From positions 13,432 to 77,431 of the forward strand of contig UZAN01040021.1 in the NCBI GenBank assembly GCA_900618425.1: 64,000 bases of DNA. Reading direction: 5' to 3'. The position numbers and the translations under genes are program-made. Below are positions 1 through 10,260 of this stretch, piece after piece. The DNA is from Echinostoma caproni (lineage: Eukaryota > Platyhelminthes > Trematoda > Plagiorchiida > Echinostomatidae). Within the stretch, counting starts at the first letter, position 1; each line of letters begins with the position of its first letter. The notes under the pieces were generated by a model. The model was not told the origin of the DNA. It saw nothing but the letters and a program-made list of their open reading frames with translations, and ran no database searches.

Positions 1-150
1 CCCAATTACATAATATAATCTCCTGTCCTCGTCCAAAACATAACACCACTATGTTATTGACATGGACTAACTGTGATCTTGTCAATCGTGTTTCGAACCA
101 AAGTGTAAACACCCTATGGGATTTGATAAGCAAAGTCTTTGTAAGTTTTT
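1..150 (+). mobile_element. 3' tail of a CR1-like LINE, cut by the window edge
   Basis: These bases align almost end to end with the reverse complement of 57,320-57,470, the stretch just downstream of the reverse-transcriptase frame of the minus-strand CR1-like LINE. Shared blocks include a run reading TGGACTAACTGTGATCTTG, then TATGGGATTTGATAAGC, with scattered substitutions and small indels (roughly 85 percent match by eye). Similarity stops near base 150, where both copies read TTTGTAAG and then diverge, which marks the element's 3' end. The coding part would lie upstream of base 1, outside the window. This is a non-coding tail of a copy of the same family, in opposite orientation. Confidence 0.75.
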
Positions 151-2300
151 TCCTATAATAAAAACCTGAATTTGAACCAGGAGGGTAGTGCACCGGATCA
201 GAAGGAGTCAATAAGTTTGGTAAGCAGCATCTTTGGGTCATGTTAAGANATGTTAAGATATCCCCTAGCAAGAAATGCGATGTGCAGATCAGGAAGAGCA
301 CAGCCCACAAGTTAATAACTAAAGCGTAAATCAGATGGTGGAAGCCTCCATCTTCAGTTTCATTTTCCTTTAGATTTCCAGGTACTGAATGTCCGATTCA
401 AAAATGACAGCAGCATGGTTTTCTCCGGTTAAATGAGGGTGATATCCGAAACTACGTTGACAAACGAGGTTAGGCACTGTAAAACGCAATGCATGTTAAC
501 CATGGACATGATGGATTTATTAACTTATAAATGTTACAGGTAAATGCGTTTCCTCGCGTGACTTATTTCTGTGGAGTTCATTTGTTCCCAAATGTTCAAT
601 GCACTCCAGACGCAAGGATAATGTGAAGGTGGACAAAGAGTGCTTAACAACTATTTCATCCTTTTCGGTACTCTTGAGAAATTCTTAGCATCTGTGTGTC
701 GTGGACGTGACTTCCAACGTGAACCGGTATATCTAGCCAGCCAATACTGCGCGCGGATGAATGCATCAACTGATTAAGATTGCTGTTGGCTAAGATCGTG
801 ACAATTCACCAAATTTTTGGTGTTGAATTCCAACTAGAATATAAAAATAATACATAAACTTGATGAATCCTAACTATGACGAAACATCTAGCGAGCGTTT
901 CTCTTGGCTAATAGGCAACAATTTATTGGGGCATTAATTAACCATTGAGTTTGATAAGCTAACCATGAGAATCCCCATTTTTCGAATCAACGCGTCTGAA
1001 TAATCCCAACTAACATTTCAAACACTAACAACATCAATGAAACCGTATGATAATATTTGTCTAATGCGTAAACTGAAATGCATTGAAGCCACAGCATGTC
1101 CACAGGCATGCCAATGCGTTCGAATAGCGTTTCGCGGTCAATCAAAGGCTGTCTGGGGAAAAGCAGTTACGGGTGTGTGAGTGAAGACGGGTGCGATGGC
1201 GAAATTCGAAGTTTCCACCTCTGGGTCATTTCCTTGGTTGTTCTAACCACTTGATTGACACCTGCCATTATAGAACGTTTTACAAATAGGAAGCCAGACA
1301 CATTTCGTAGATTTAAATTGATAGTGTTTGAGATTATTCTACTTTCACTCATACATGTGCAGTCCACTTCTGTTTCCTGTATTCACCAGCGAGTTTTATT
1401 CAGTTCAAATAATTCACAAGACACAATATTATGCAAAGTCCATCAACACCAAAAGAACACTAATAATAGTATGTTTTTCAGTAATATGTAAGATAAATAT
1501 TTGTATACGTACGACATGGAATTATCCGACGTGAGATGGCAGCTTTACTGGGAACACGGAAACCGTTACTCTTTACTGTGACAAAATTGAACAAAATGCT
1601 GTACCAGAATTCCACCGAAAACCTGTAGGTAATTAGGCCAAAAGCCTAAATTTTGAAACAAATAAATAAATGTGGCAATACAACAGTATGGTTGAGGGCT
1701 CAAACTAGGAACACAAGATGATTGGCGGAAACTCGGCGGTGAAATTGGAAACCTAAAACCCTATTATTCCGTTTTTGCTCAAAATCACAAATCCTATAAG
1801 AAAAAAGGTTGTGAAACTTAACAGAGAATACTCAATACCGTAAATCTAGTGATGTAAACAAAAGCGCAGCTTAGAACACCTGTTGAACGAGCTGCACAAT
1901 GAATGTGGTGGTTTGTCTTTTGAAATCCATGTAAACAAATGGTAAATGAAGTTGACCCCACTCACCTCTTCACTCCACATGTTCATCAACAAACTGAGTG
2001 ACCATATTCCTCCAAAAGCGCAGAGGACGCACAACACTAACACCACATAAACAATCGATCCCGATACATCAAGGTCATTTTAGGGATCCCCGTTCCCTCT
2101 GACCTTGAACGCAATCAAACCAAACGAAAGAGTGGCACATAAAAGAGTTTAGGGTACCAAATTTCTTGATTGATTTTGAAGTAACACTTCAAAAAGTAGT
2201 GGTACCAATTTTAAGGAGTGAAACAGCTGTTCATCTGGCCGTGGACAAACACGGAAGCATTTCACCTGAACCACACTTGTGAAAAGTTCGGCGTCCAAGC
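151..2300. other. No supported gene
   Basis: The ORFs here are short and overlap on both strands. A B-box-like stretch on the minus strand (reverse complement of 170-180) directly follows the LINE tail, but no A box accompanies it. Bases 235-262 contain a small tandem duplication of ATGTTAAGA with one N at 249. At 2,221 a GAAACAGCTGTTC string matches the hammerhead 3' half found at 18,992, but no CTGATGA core precedes it. Confidence 0.5.
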
Positions 2301-2309
2301 TAGAAAAGT

Positions 2310-2338
2310 TTCTTCCAGTTTTTTATTAACTGGAAGAA
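2310..2338. repeat. Perfect 11-bp hairpin
   Basis: Bases 2,310-2,320 (TTCTTCCAGTT) are the exact reverse complement of 2,328-2,338, separated by a 7-base loop TTTTATT. The stem is perfect over 11 base pairs and lies in AT-rich unannotated sequence. It could be an element terminus, a small RNA fold or chance; no flanking duplication is evident. Confidence 0.6.
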
Positions 2339-2339
2339 T

Positions 2340-4894
2340 TTTCACGAGAGGTTAATTCGCTGATTCTACTGGTGATTGAACGTAAGAAAGAGAACCAGTT
2401 GGACGAGGTGTAACGATGTCTACATACACGTATTGACCAATTTCATGCAACCCCCTTGTTTCCAGGAGATGTGTTCCTCTTAAAGCTTATTACTTCGATT
2501 CTCGCTCATGGGATTGAATATGATGTTGTCCCAAATCAGACGAAACATATCTGTGATAATCTCGACGTATTTTTTGCTTTTATTAGCTAAAATAAGCCAA
2601 TAAAATGCGCGATTTGTCGGGTTTGACGACGGTTGCTGGTTCAACAGTTATAAGATAACAAATCCTCAGTAAAACATTATTCAAATCCATTCATATAAGT
2701 GACTCATAGGTTTGATACAGGTATGGTACTTTCACTTCGTCAATGTTCTATTTTTGTATCCTGAAAACAGTCATTTTTCCTGGAGTCCACGAAGTTTACT
2801 CTCGGACAGCATGTGCGAGAATCCTCTAATATATGCCGCCATCTGGTCAGTTATAACCCATTTCGAGTTGTCTAACTTATATCTGTTTCAAATATAGGGA
2901 GAAATTTTCGATTGTATTCAAATTCCAGCTGCGGGATGGTAATTAAATCAATACGACACTAGACCTGACCCATCCAGAAACCGCATGAATGAGGAACGAA
3001 AACATTATTTGTTTATTTTTAAACATTTTACACGACCACTCTCGAGCGAGATACAATAATAAGCATTAACTGGAAAAGTATGACCTTTAGCACATGCATC
3101 TAGAGAGTGACGGTTATCGAACACCTGCCTCATCGGTGCAACCAATTTTGTGCTATCGGGTTGCTTCGATATGAGAGGTTTTATCCCACTTGGTTTGCGG
3201 TCGCTGCGAGCGTTCCGTTGATTATGCGACAAATTGGGTTTAGGTTCACATGGAAGCAGTTGCACAAGTCGGGAACTGAATCGTCAACCTAGGTGCCTCT
3301 CTAATAAGTTACTTATCGGCTTTAACCATATGCCAAAAGTTCTTCGGTGTTTCATCCGTTTTGGGTGTTATGCACTAAAAGCGTTTACTCAACGTGCTGC
3401 ATACCTTAATGAAGACTTTCGTAGGCCAATCATTGTGTTTCTTTGAATATAAATTTAGTTCCTTCAGAATGAGACATTTTACGTGGGTAGTTATTCTAGC
3501 CACAATTTATCATTTTTTTAAGCAAGACAATTTTCATTATTTCACTTCTCAACTGTGTATCAAATGGAAGAAATGAGCTATTTCGAAAAGATGTATCGAC
3601 CAGGGTACACAACTTGATAAAATAGCAATTACTTATTAGAAAGGGTGAGCTTCTATGTCTCTTTGTAAGGAGTATTTTCAAATCTGAGCTGTGGATTTCG
3701 AACTACTACAAAATTTATCGACACACTCAAGTCAATTCAAAGAGTCATAAAAGAGGAAAAAGAACATTGTGGTGGGAGATAACTTACCGAATAAATATTA
3801 TTCGCTCACGCATACTAATATACATAAATGGCACTGGAAACTGGAATGTATTTCCTATAAGAGAGTCATGTTACACGATTCTGATCAAAACCTGTAGCAT
3901 TGAGCCACAGCGAGCAACAGCGTAGCTTCCTATGACACCGCACTAAGCTTCGTCTGCACACTGACACACGAGTTCATTGATGGGCCGTCTATCCTATTCT
4001 GACTGGTAACTGTAAAAATCAGTCCATAGGCGTCTTCGGACAAATAAAAGCTCTTAATTGCTGGACTCTGAGATAATAACTGAGGCTTCACTGGCAGGAA
4101 TCATCTTCCATTGGGCTAACTGATGACAGTGTAATGCTATGCAGAAATTGTTTTCTTCTCTTTGGCACGGCCACTTTCAGTGATTTGTTCATGTTGTCCC
4201 ACAATCTGCGATAGTCCTTTCTACAAACGACCAGTATCAACATTTTCTGGGTCTGCGCTACTGCTATTATTGGCATAAAGCGGTTAAACACTAAAATGGG
4301 TACAGGATTGGATTCTCTATCTCTATGAAACCCATCATTTGCCAACATGACTGTTCGGGAATTGGTGATCGCAATCTGTGGAAGTTTTGTCCTGTAGGCA
4401 TATTTTGGTCATCAACTAGATCACACCGGATCTAAGTAAAATGACCAATTCAAGTTTTTCGTAGACCATATTGAGGTCTTTAGTGAGTTGCTGTGGAAAG
4501 AAAGTCAGTAGAGGAACGCTTCTTTGCGTGTTGAATCACAATGTCAAATCATGTGTTTCTTGTTGATCTTGGTTCAGACTCTCTTCAGAACCTAATCTTC
4601 TGCAAATACTCTAAATCAGCTGTTAGCGTCAGCAACACAAAAAGACGTATGTGAACAGAATTGACATTGCCCAAGGATTTAGCTTGCTTTCATTTATATG
4701 TAAGCGGACATTTATAAGCTCATGACAAACAAAGAATCAGGCGTTATAAATGGTTCATTTGGACAAATGCGTTGCGTGATTTGGGTTTTATTAGGGTTTG
4801 AGATTAGGTTAGAGGACGACATTAGACGACGCGTTATGAAAGTTAGCTGGTTCAAACAACGTGGCAAATGAGGTGGAGGGAAATAGAAGGAAGG
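2340..4894. other. No firmly supported gene; one weak minus-strand frame
   Basis: The only frame with protein-like composition is 3,005-3,265 on the minus strand, 86 codons ending in YYCISLESGRVKCLKINK. It has an overlapping open frame on the opposite strand and no recognisable domain. An AATAAA overlaps its last codons, which would be odd for a real 3' end. Nothing else stands out in this stretch. Confidence 0.4.
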
Positions 4895-4972
4895 GCATGT
4901 CACAACTGTTGTTGGGTTGCACCAAGCGTGACATAAGCCCTACCCAAGCAACAACAGTTGCATCACCCATGC
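4895..4972. repeat. Imperfect inverted repeat, long hairpin
   Basis: CAACTGTTGTTG at 4,903-4,914 is the exact reverse complement of 4,949-4,960. A further GCATG at 4,895-4,899 pairs with CATGC at 4,968-4,972 across small asymmetric internal loops. The terminal loop is about 34 bases. Overall size is in the range of a small-RNA precursor or of a short palindromic transposon remnant; the sequence does not decide between them. Confidence 0.5.
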
Positions 4973-5869
4973 GATTTGAATTAAACCGCACCTTCAAGAG
5001 TTTAATAATTATTACTTATAAAAATTCATGAACGTCGAAGTCGCATTATGACTTGAAACGCTTTTATTGTGTCAAGCGGGTTACCGAGGTCGTACATAAT
5101 GATAATTTACGTCCGTGAAGTTCAGGGTGCTCCCCGGGATGTTTGCACATTCTGGTTGTTGAGGATATTCTGTCCTTCCGATTTAGTTCTGGCCATAAGG
5201 ACGCTGGACCGGATAGATTTAATGTAATATGTGAAAATCGTTACTTCCTAGACCTGATGGCCTGAAGAAGATCAACTACAAACCACACATCGATGCCGTA
5301 GAATCAAATAGATACTGAAAGAAGATACTGGAGATCTTGAGCGATTACGACTGCAAAAAAATGAAATAGAAAATGGACCAGCTAATGGAATTCTATCGTG
5401 AGTGACGATAAATGAAAATAATAGTGGTGTTTTTCTCAGTTATTTTTGTGTACATCGCAAAAGTCTACTATCCTATGAGAATTTTCTATCATTGGTTAGG
5501 GGGAATTAACGACGGGAATTCGAATAGCACCGAACAACTGTTGTACCATTGCTTTTGTTCAAGTTAATAAATATTCATTGATTGAAGTAACCTTTGTATT
5601 ATGCGAATACGCTAGTGCCCAGCTTTTTAAACACGTTGGCAAATTTCTGATATTTTTCCATTCTTTTTATTCGAAGTCAACATAACCGTGTGAAAAAAAC
5701 ACATTTTGCTAGGACGGTGCTAATCAAGAGGTTTAATACACTCACATTAGTGTGCATTAGGTTCTGAAGATGAAAACGGCAATACACTGATGTAGCTGAT
5801 TGTTGGATATAAAATCAATGTGCCTAATGCTTGCGCTGAATAAAAGGAACGAATAACTTACTTTAACCC
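4973..5869. other. No supported gene; possible trace of reverse transcriptase
   Basis: Around 5,190-5,230 the plus strand can be read as HKDAGPDRF, faintly like the SPGPDG motif in the finger region of LINE reverse transcriptases. No second motif supports it, so it is not called as an element. Confidence 0.35.
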
Positions 5870-5968
5870 TGGTTCGGCTATTAGGACCTCTGTGTCCTGT
5901 GGCAGAGTGTGATCACGTGGAGTCCGGATACATCCGACTGTACGGAACTCCACGGATGCTTTGAACCA
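5870..5968. ncRNA. Three-way-junction-like structured segment
   Basis: Three nested pairings are visible. An outer stem joins TGGTTC (5,870-5,875) to GAACCA (5,963-5,968). Hairpin one joins CTCTG (5,888-5,892) to CAGAG (5,903-5,907). Hairpin two is long: GTGGAGT at 5,917 pairs with ACTCCAC ending at 5,953, then CCG with CGG, then TACA with TGTA, closed by a six-base loop, with a two-base and a one-base bulge. That makes about 14 base pairs in hairpin two. No known RNA family is recognised. It may be the structured end of a repeat rather than an independent RNA gene. Confidence 0.4.
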
Positions 5969-8900
5969 CCTTTGAATTTTCCCATGACAGAAAGAGACAA
6001 AGTGATTATCACTAGGGTCTAGTGCTTTTGGAAATCTTTCGTCCGTGTGGTTAACCTAATGGATTACCTAAAGCTCATTAGGGTTGGAAAAGTTACCGCG
6101 ATGCTCGCTTCATCATTTTATTCGCAATGAAAATCAATTTTTCTCCGAGACTGATAAGAAAATATAAGAATATGCTTTTTTCTAAAAAGTAGTTAATGCT
6201 AGAATGAACAATGCTGTTTTCTCACAGAATTTTCTTTCCGAGTTATTAAATTATTATCCGGATAGCAGATGGATTTCACTGAATACTTTGTGGGTGAAAT
6301 GTTATTTTCTTGTTTATGATTATCATTTTGGAATGAACGGTTTTATGCAATTTAAATGTGTGAATAGTACTACATTCACGTGTCATTGACTAGTAAAATC
6401 TGAATAAAATTCACAAGTAACCAAACAAGTAACCCCAACGTTCTGATATCGTGTTTAAAAGACAGCGTTCGGCAGGAAATGTGATAGAAGAGCCGGTTAC
6501 AAGGTCTGGAACCCCAGTGAAAGATGAAATTACTCATGGCTGTGGCAAATTAGATGTCAAATATTGATTCAACGTTATAATCTTTTTGTAAAACCACAGT
6601 CACTATTGTCCATTCAATAATACGTCATATTTAGTAACGTTAGTGGTTTTTCTTCTCAAAATTTAGGTTTCCTTTTTCTAACTGTATCGCATATATTATC
6701 TTTAAAATATGACACAGAGATGATTTTCAAAACAAAGCTCATAAAGTCATTCTCGGTCACCCAAAGAGAACGGGTCTCCAGGTGTACAACGAGAACATCC
6801 AATGACTCGGATTCGCCCTGTTCGACCCCACAAACGTGGTCCAGCAATGTGACTCACATATTTAAAAAGAATTCTCTCTCGAAACCGTTGTCTAAATCCT
6901 GTAACCATGATCATATATTCAAAATCAGCAAGCATTTAGGATTTTAAGTATATTCACAATATGCAATTAAAAAACAGAACGTAAACGTCATCAACTTGCT
7001 AATAGAGCGATGCACATAAAAGGAAATTATTGAAAGTGTTAATTGATTGGGAAGTAGATTGAGCACATGAAGTGCGGTTCGGAAAGAAATGTACACGATA
7101 GTTGAATATTATTCGGGATGGAACATGCGAAGCTTAGATTCCCTCAGAATCGGATCAGTTCCTGTTGAATTCAAAGAACTATGCCATGGGTCATCTTCAG
7201 TCATGTGACTTTATTATTTTTCGGTAATGGAGGGCACAAAAATGGAATGCCTTGAAAATCACTCAGGAAGACAACGTGATGCGTTGAACAGAGGGATGAC
7301 CATTCCCTCAACTTTTCACAAATAGTGTTGGCCAACAGTCGTCATTTTGTAAACATTTAAGAGTTCAGGAACATGGAAAAGCCAACCATAAATGTTTTAA
7401 TTCATGTATTTAAAGGTACTCAATGATAGGGGTGCTACTGGTTTTGGAATTATGTCCATTATTTATTGAAATAGAAGAGGTGAATTAGATGCCATGCTGT
7501 CTCACAATGTCCATGTTACAGATTATGCATTTACGGAGTTCCTTCATCAGACCTGACTTCGTGCAGTACACCACAAGAGGTGGTGCTAAGCTCGAGAGGT
7601 AAACGATGCTGTCAGTAAAATCTGTAAACTTATTTACTGACAAATTAATTTTATCAATTCTCTAAATCGTTACCCATGTTCCACATTTTGGCATCAGTCT
7701 TAAACAAGAACTGCTTCTGAATACACAAACATTGTTTTGTTTCTCTTACACAAAAGCCTTAGTTAATGGTTTTAATGTTTTGTTCCACTCACACGATTAA
7801 GTTGATGACGTTGTGGTTTGCTAACATCATTCTGGTTAAAGCCGTTCCATCATCTCCAATACAGCGTTATGATCTTATACTCCTCTACCTCGCGCGCGAT
7901 TTCAGTAAGTAACCTCATATTCTTATCAAATAAAAGGTTAGCTCCCGTTATCCGTATTTCTCGACCGGTCTTCTAATCCGACTCCACTATATGGATTAAT
8001 GCTACTCTGGCCCTGTACCGTTTTTCATCTGCAACCATTCAATATGCATCCAAACTATCTCGTGAGCTGTTATTTTTTGTGCTGATGTTCCATAAAACAT
8101 TCAGTGATTAGTGGTTATTTCGGTTTTGATTCACCAACCTCATTGTTACGTACATTTCCTCTGGTCTAAACGAAGAAGATCGTATCGTGCTTTCTAGATC
8201 CATTACACGTCTTCTCCCATGTTTTATCTTTGGCAAGAAGGAATCGCCTGATAATTCTTTGTCAAGCACTGCGATATGTTACACGTTTCGTGATATCGGA
8301 ACTCTGGTTGATGAGAACTGCCTGTAGCGAGAAATCATAAATACTGTCCATATTCCCTGAAAGTTCCCCGAATTGCATCGTATAGCAGAATAAGGACATA
8401 CTTAGAGAAACAGGACCATTGGTCAATTCACCCACAAATTAGCTCGTCCATGTTCTTGTTCCAAAGAATGCACTCTGTGTTGGAACAATTATTCAAAGGA
8501 TAATTTAAAATATATACCGTTTGTTTTGCATTGATATTATTTGACCATATAAATTCACCAACCTGTGGAAGTTTAATATCCTGGTATATGAAGCCCATCC
8601 TGATGAGGCTGTTGATTGAATCGCACTTCGGTCTGATAGATGCGGCGTTTCATTGTCAGCGCACTGAGTGCACGATTAGTTTACCGACGCCAAGTAAAAG
8701 TATCCATTTTATAGTTTATATAATGTTTAGGGTCAATAACAGGGGAAATATTATTTTCAGTAGAAATGTTCATGAACCATTGGTTATAAGGGATTTTTAT
8801 TACATTTTGCGGGAAATTGGGAAGAAACATTGCCCAAATAAATTTGTTTGATCTAATTTCTTTAATTACCACTCGAAACATATCATACAACTAACGTATT

Positions 8901-9472
8901 CCCCAGTTTGATCGCTATTAATCAGTGCAATGCACCAAATGCAGAACACGATATGTGTGATAGATGGGCTATTATGGTTGTTCTTGTGAGAATAATCCAC
9001 TTTTTCCTCTCTCTCGGAAGTAACAACGCTCATCATTCAATGTATTCCAATTAAATTAATTCATCCGTACCCATCAAGAAGAGTGGCAATCACTCTGTAC
9101 TGGTTCATATCCGGTTGTCTACAAACGCGGAGCCCACAACAACTCTTGGTGTAACGTACGGAGTTTGGCAGAGAAGGCTGATGTTACGTGAGGAACTAAT
9201 AACGCACTCGAGGGACACAGAGAAAGACGGAGACGGATTGTAAGGAAATTGGTGGCCGAAATGGAATCACACTCAATGTGTAGAGCATGATATAATCTGT
9301 CGTTCTGTATTACTCACGAGTAGACAGCGTTGCTTGCTAGATATACAAAGCCAAACATTTTTAAATTAGTGAGATAGTTGTAATTGCATTCTGTCTACAC
9401 ATTTGTAATTATTCACGTTTAGCACACACTTAGCAGACGGGCATTTGACATTTGACATTTGAATTCGATTTA
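5969..9472. other. No supported gene
   Basis: Several ORFs of 60-106 codons occur, for example a plus-strand frame at 8,531-8,851, but codon composition is AT-driven, antisense frames overlap, and no domain is seen. Nothing else is supported. Confidence 0.45.
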
Positions 9473-9811
9473 GATTGTTCAAATAGTTGTTTGGCTGACT
9501 GAAATCTTATGTTGAAAGAGTGAAACGTTCAGTAGTCTCAGTGGAACTCGAACCCACTCATGGACACCACCAGTACACCCTACCAGGTAAGCTACGAGGC
9601 CACACCGATAGTACTGATCGTTTCACATTTAAATCACGCATTCTACATACAGGGACAGATGGCATCCACCAGGTAGCATGTAAGCCGAGTGCCATAACAG
9701 GTTTTCTTTAGAATTCCCCGGAGTCCACCGAATGAGCATCTAAGGCATGGTTGATTGTTCAAATCGTTGTTTGGCAGATTAAAGTCTTATGTTGAGTTCG
9801 CGAAAAGTTCC
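9473..9811 (-). mobile_element. tRNA-derived SINE unit with flanking direct repeats
   Basis: On the minus strand 9,541-9,603 has the layout of a tRNA-derived promoter: an A box TAGCTTACCTGG (reverse complement of 9,583-9,594) followed 28 bases later by a B box GGTTCGAGTTCC (reverse complement of 9,543-9,554). An approximately 58-bp sequence beginning GATTGTTCAAAT is present at 9,473-9,530 and again, with about a dozen changes, at 9,753-9,811, giving a period near 280 bp. A second, weaker tRNA-like stretch lies around 9,670-9,700. This fits either a tandem dimer of a SINE or a short element with terminal direct repeats. The repeats are too long and too diverged to be an ordinary target-site duplication. 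Confidence 0.55.
9543..9594 (-). promoter_or_regulatory. RNA polymerase III internal promoter (A and B boxes)
   Basis: The A box matches the tRNA consensus TRGCNNARYNGG and the B box is close to GGTTCRANTCC. Spacing is slightly shorter than in most tRNAs. No tRNA acceptor stem or plausible anticodon arm is formed, so this is a SINE promoter rather than a tRNA gene. Confidence 0.5.
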
Positions 9812-10059
9812 GTTCAATCTAGATTGATATTTACTTTATGTGATAATTCTTTGTTACGCGTGAACGTTAAAATAATTCAAGCATTATTAGTCAAATAATT
9901 TCAATTGATTCAACCGAATATTGTTTCAAGCAAAGCACTGAACGTGTGCAGAACATTTACGCCGTCGCATTGCACTCAATATGTTCTTTGCAAAATCTAA
10001 GTTTAATGAATTCAATAGTAGCTTATATGATTGTGATAGTATACAGGTGGATTTGGCAT

Positions 10060-10260
10060 GTATTGCTGAAATCAGTGAAGCTCATCTCTTGTGATAACTT
10101 CTGTAACAATATTCTATCAGACACCACTCACCCATTACTCACAAAAATTAAACAATGTATATCCACTTCTGTAACAATATGTCGTTATAAACTGGTGTAT
10201 GCTCGTACCACCGCCTATCGTTTGTCCGTTATCCCCTATCTTTCGAGATTTCTGGCTTAA
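10060..10260 (+). mobile_element. LINE C-terminal tail fragment
   Basis: The plus frame ending in a stop at 10,258-10,260 reads NILSDTTHPLL, a Lys/Arg stretch, then YARTTAYRLSVIPYLSRFL. This resembles the C-terminal region after the reverse transcriptase of CR1/Jockey-group LINEs, where a 'SDxxHPL' block is followed by 'R(T)xxFxxSFIPxxxRL'. No reverse-transcriptase core is found just upstream, so this is a 5'-truncated insertion. It lies about 250 bp downstream of the SINE unit at 9,473-9,811. The assignment rests on motif resemblance only. Confidence 0.45.

Noticed and set aside
2215..2235. GAAACAGCTGTTC identical to the hammerhead 3' half
   Set aside because: There is no CTGATGA box or stem II upstream and flanks do not match the SINE. 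A 13-base match without context is not enough.
5190..5230. HKDAGPDRF, like a reverse-transcriptase finger motif
   Set aside because: A single short motif with no supporting palm motifs nearby.
8531..8851. Plus ORF of 106 codons
   Set aside because: AT-driven composition, an antisense ORF, and no domain.
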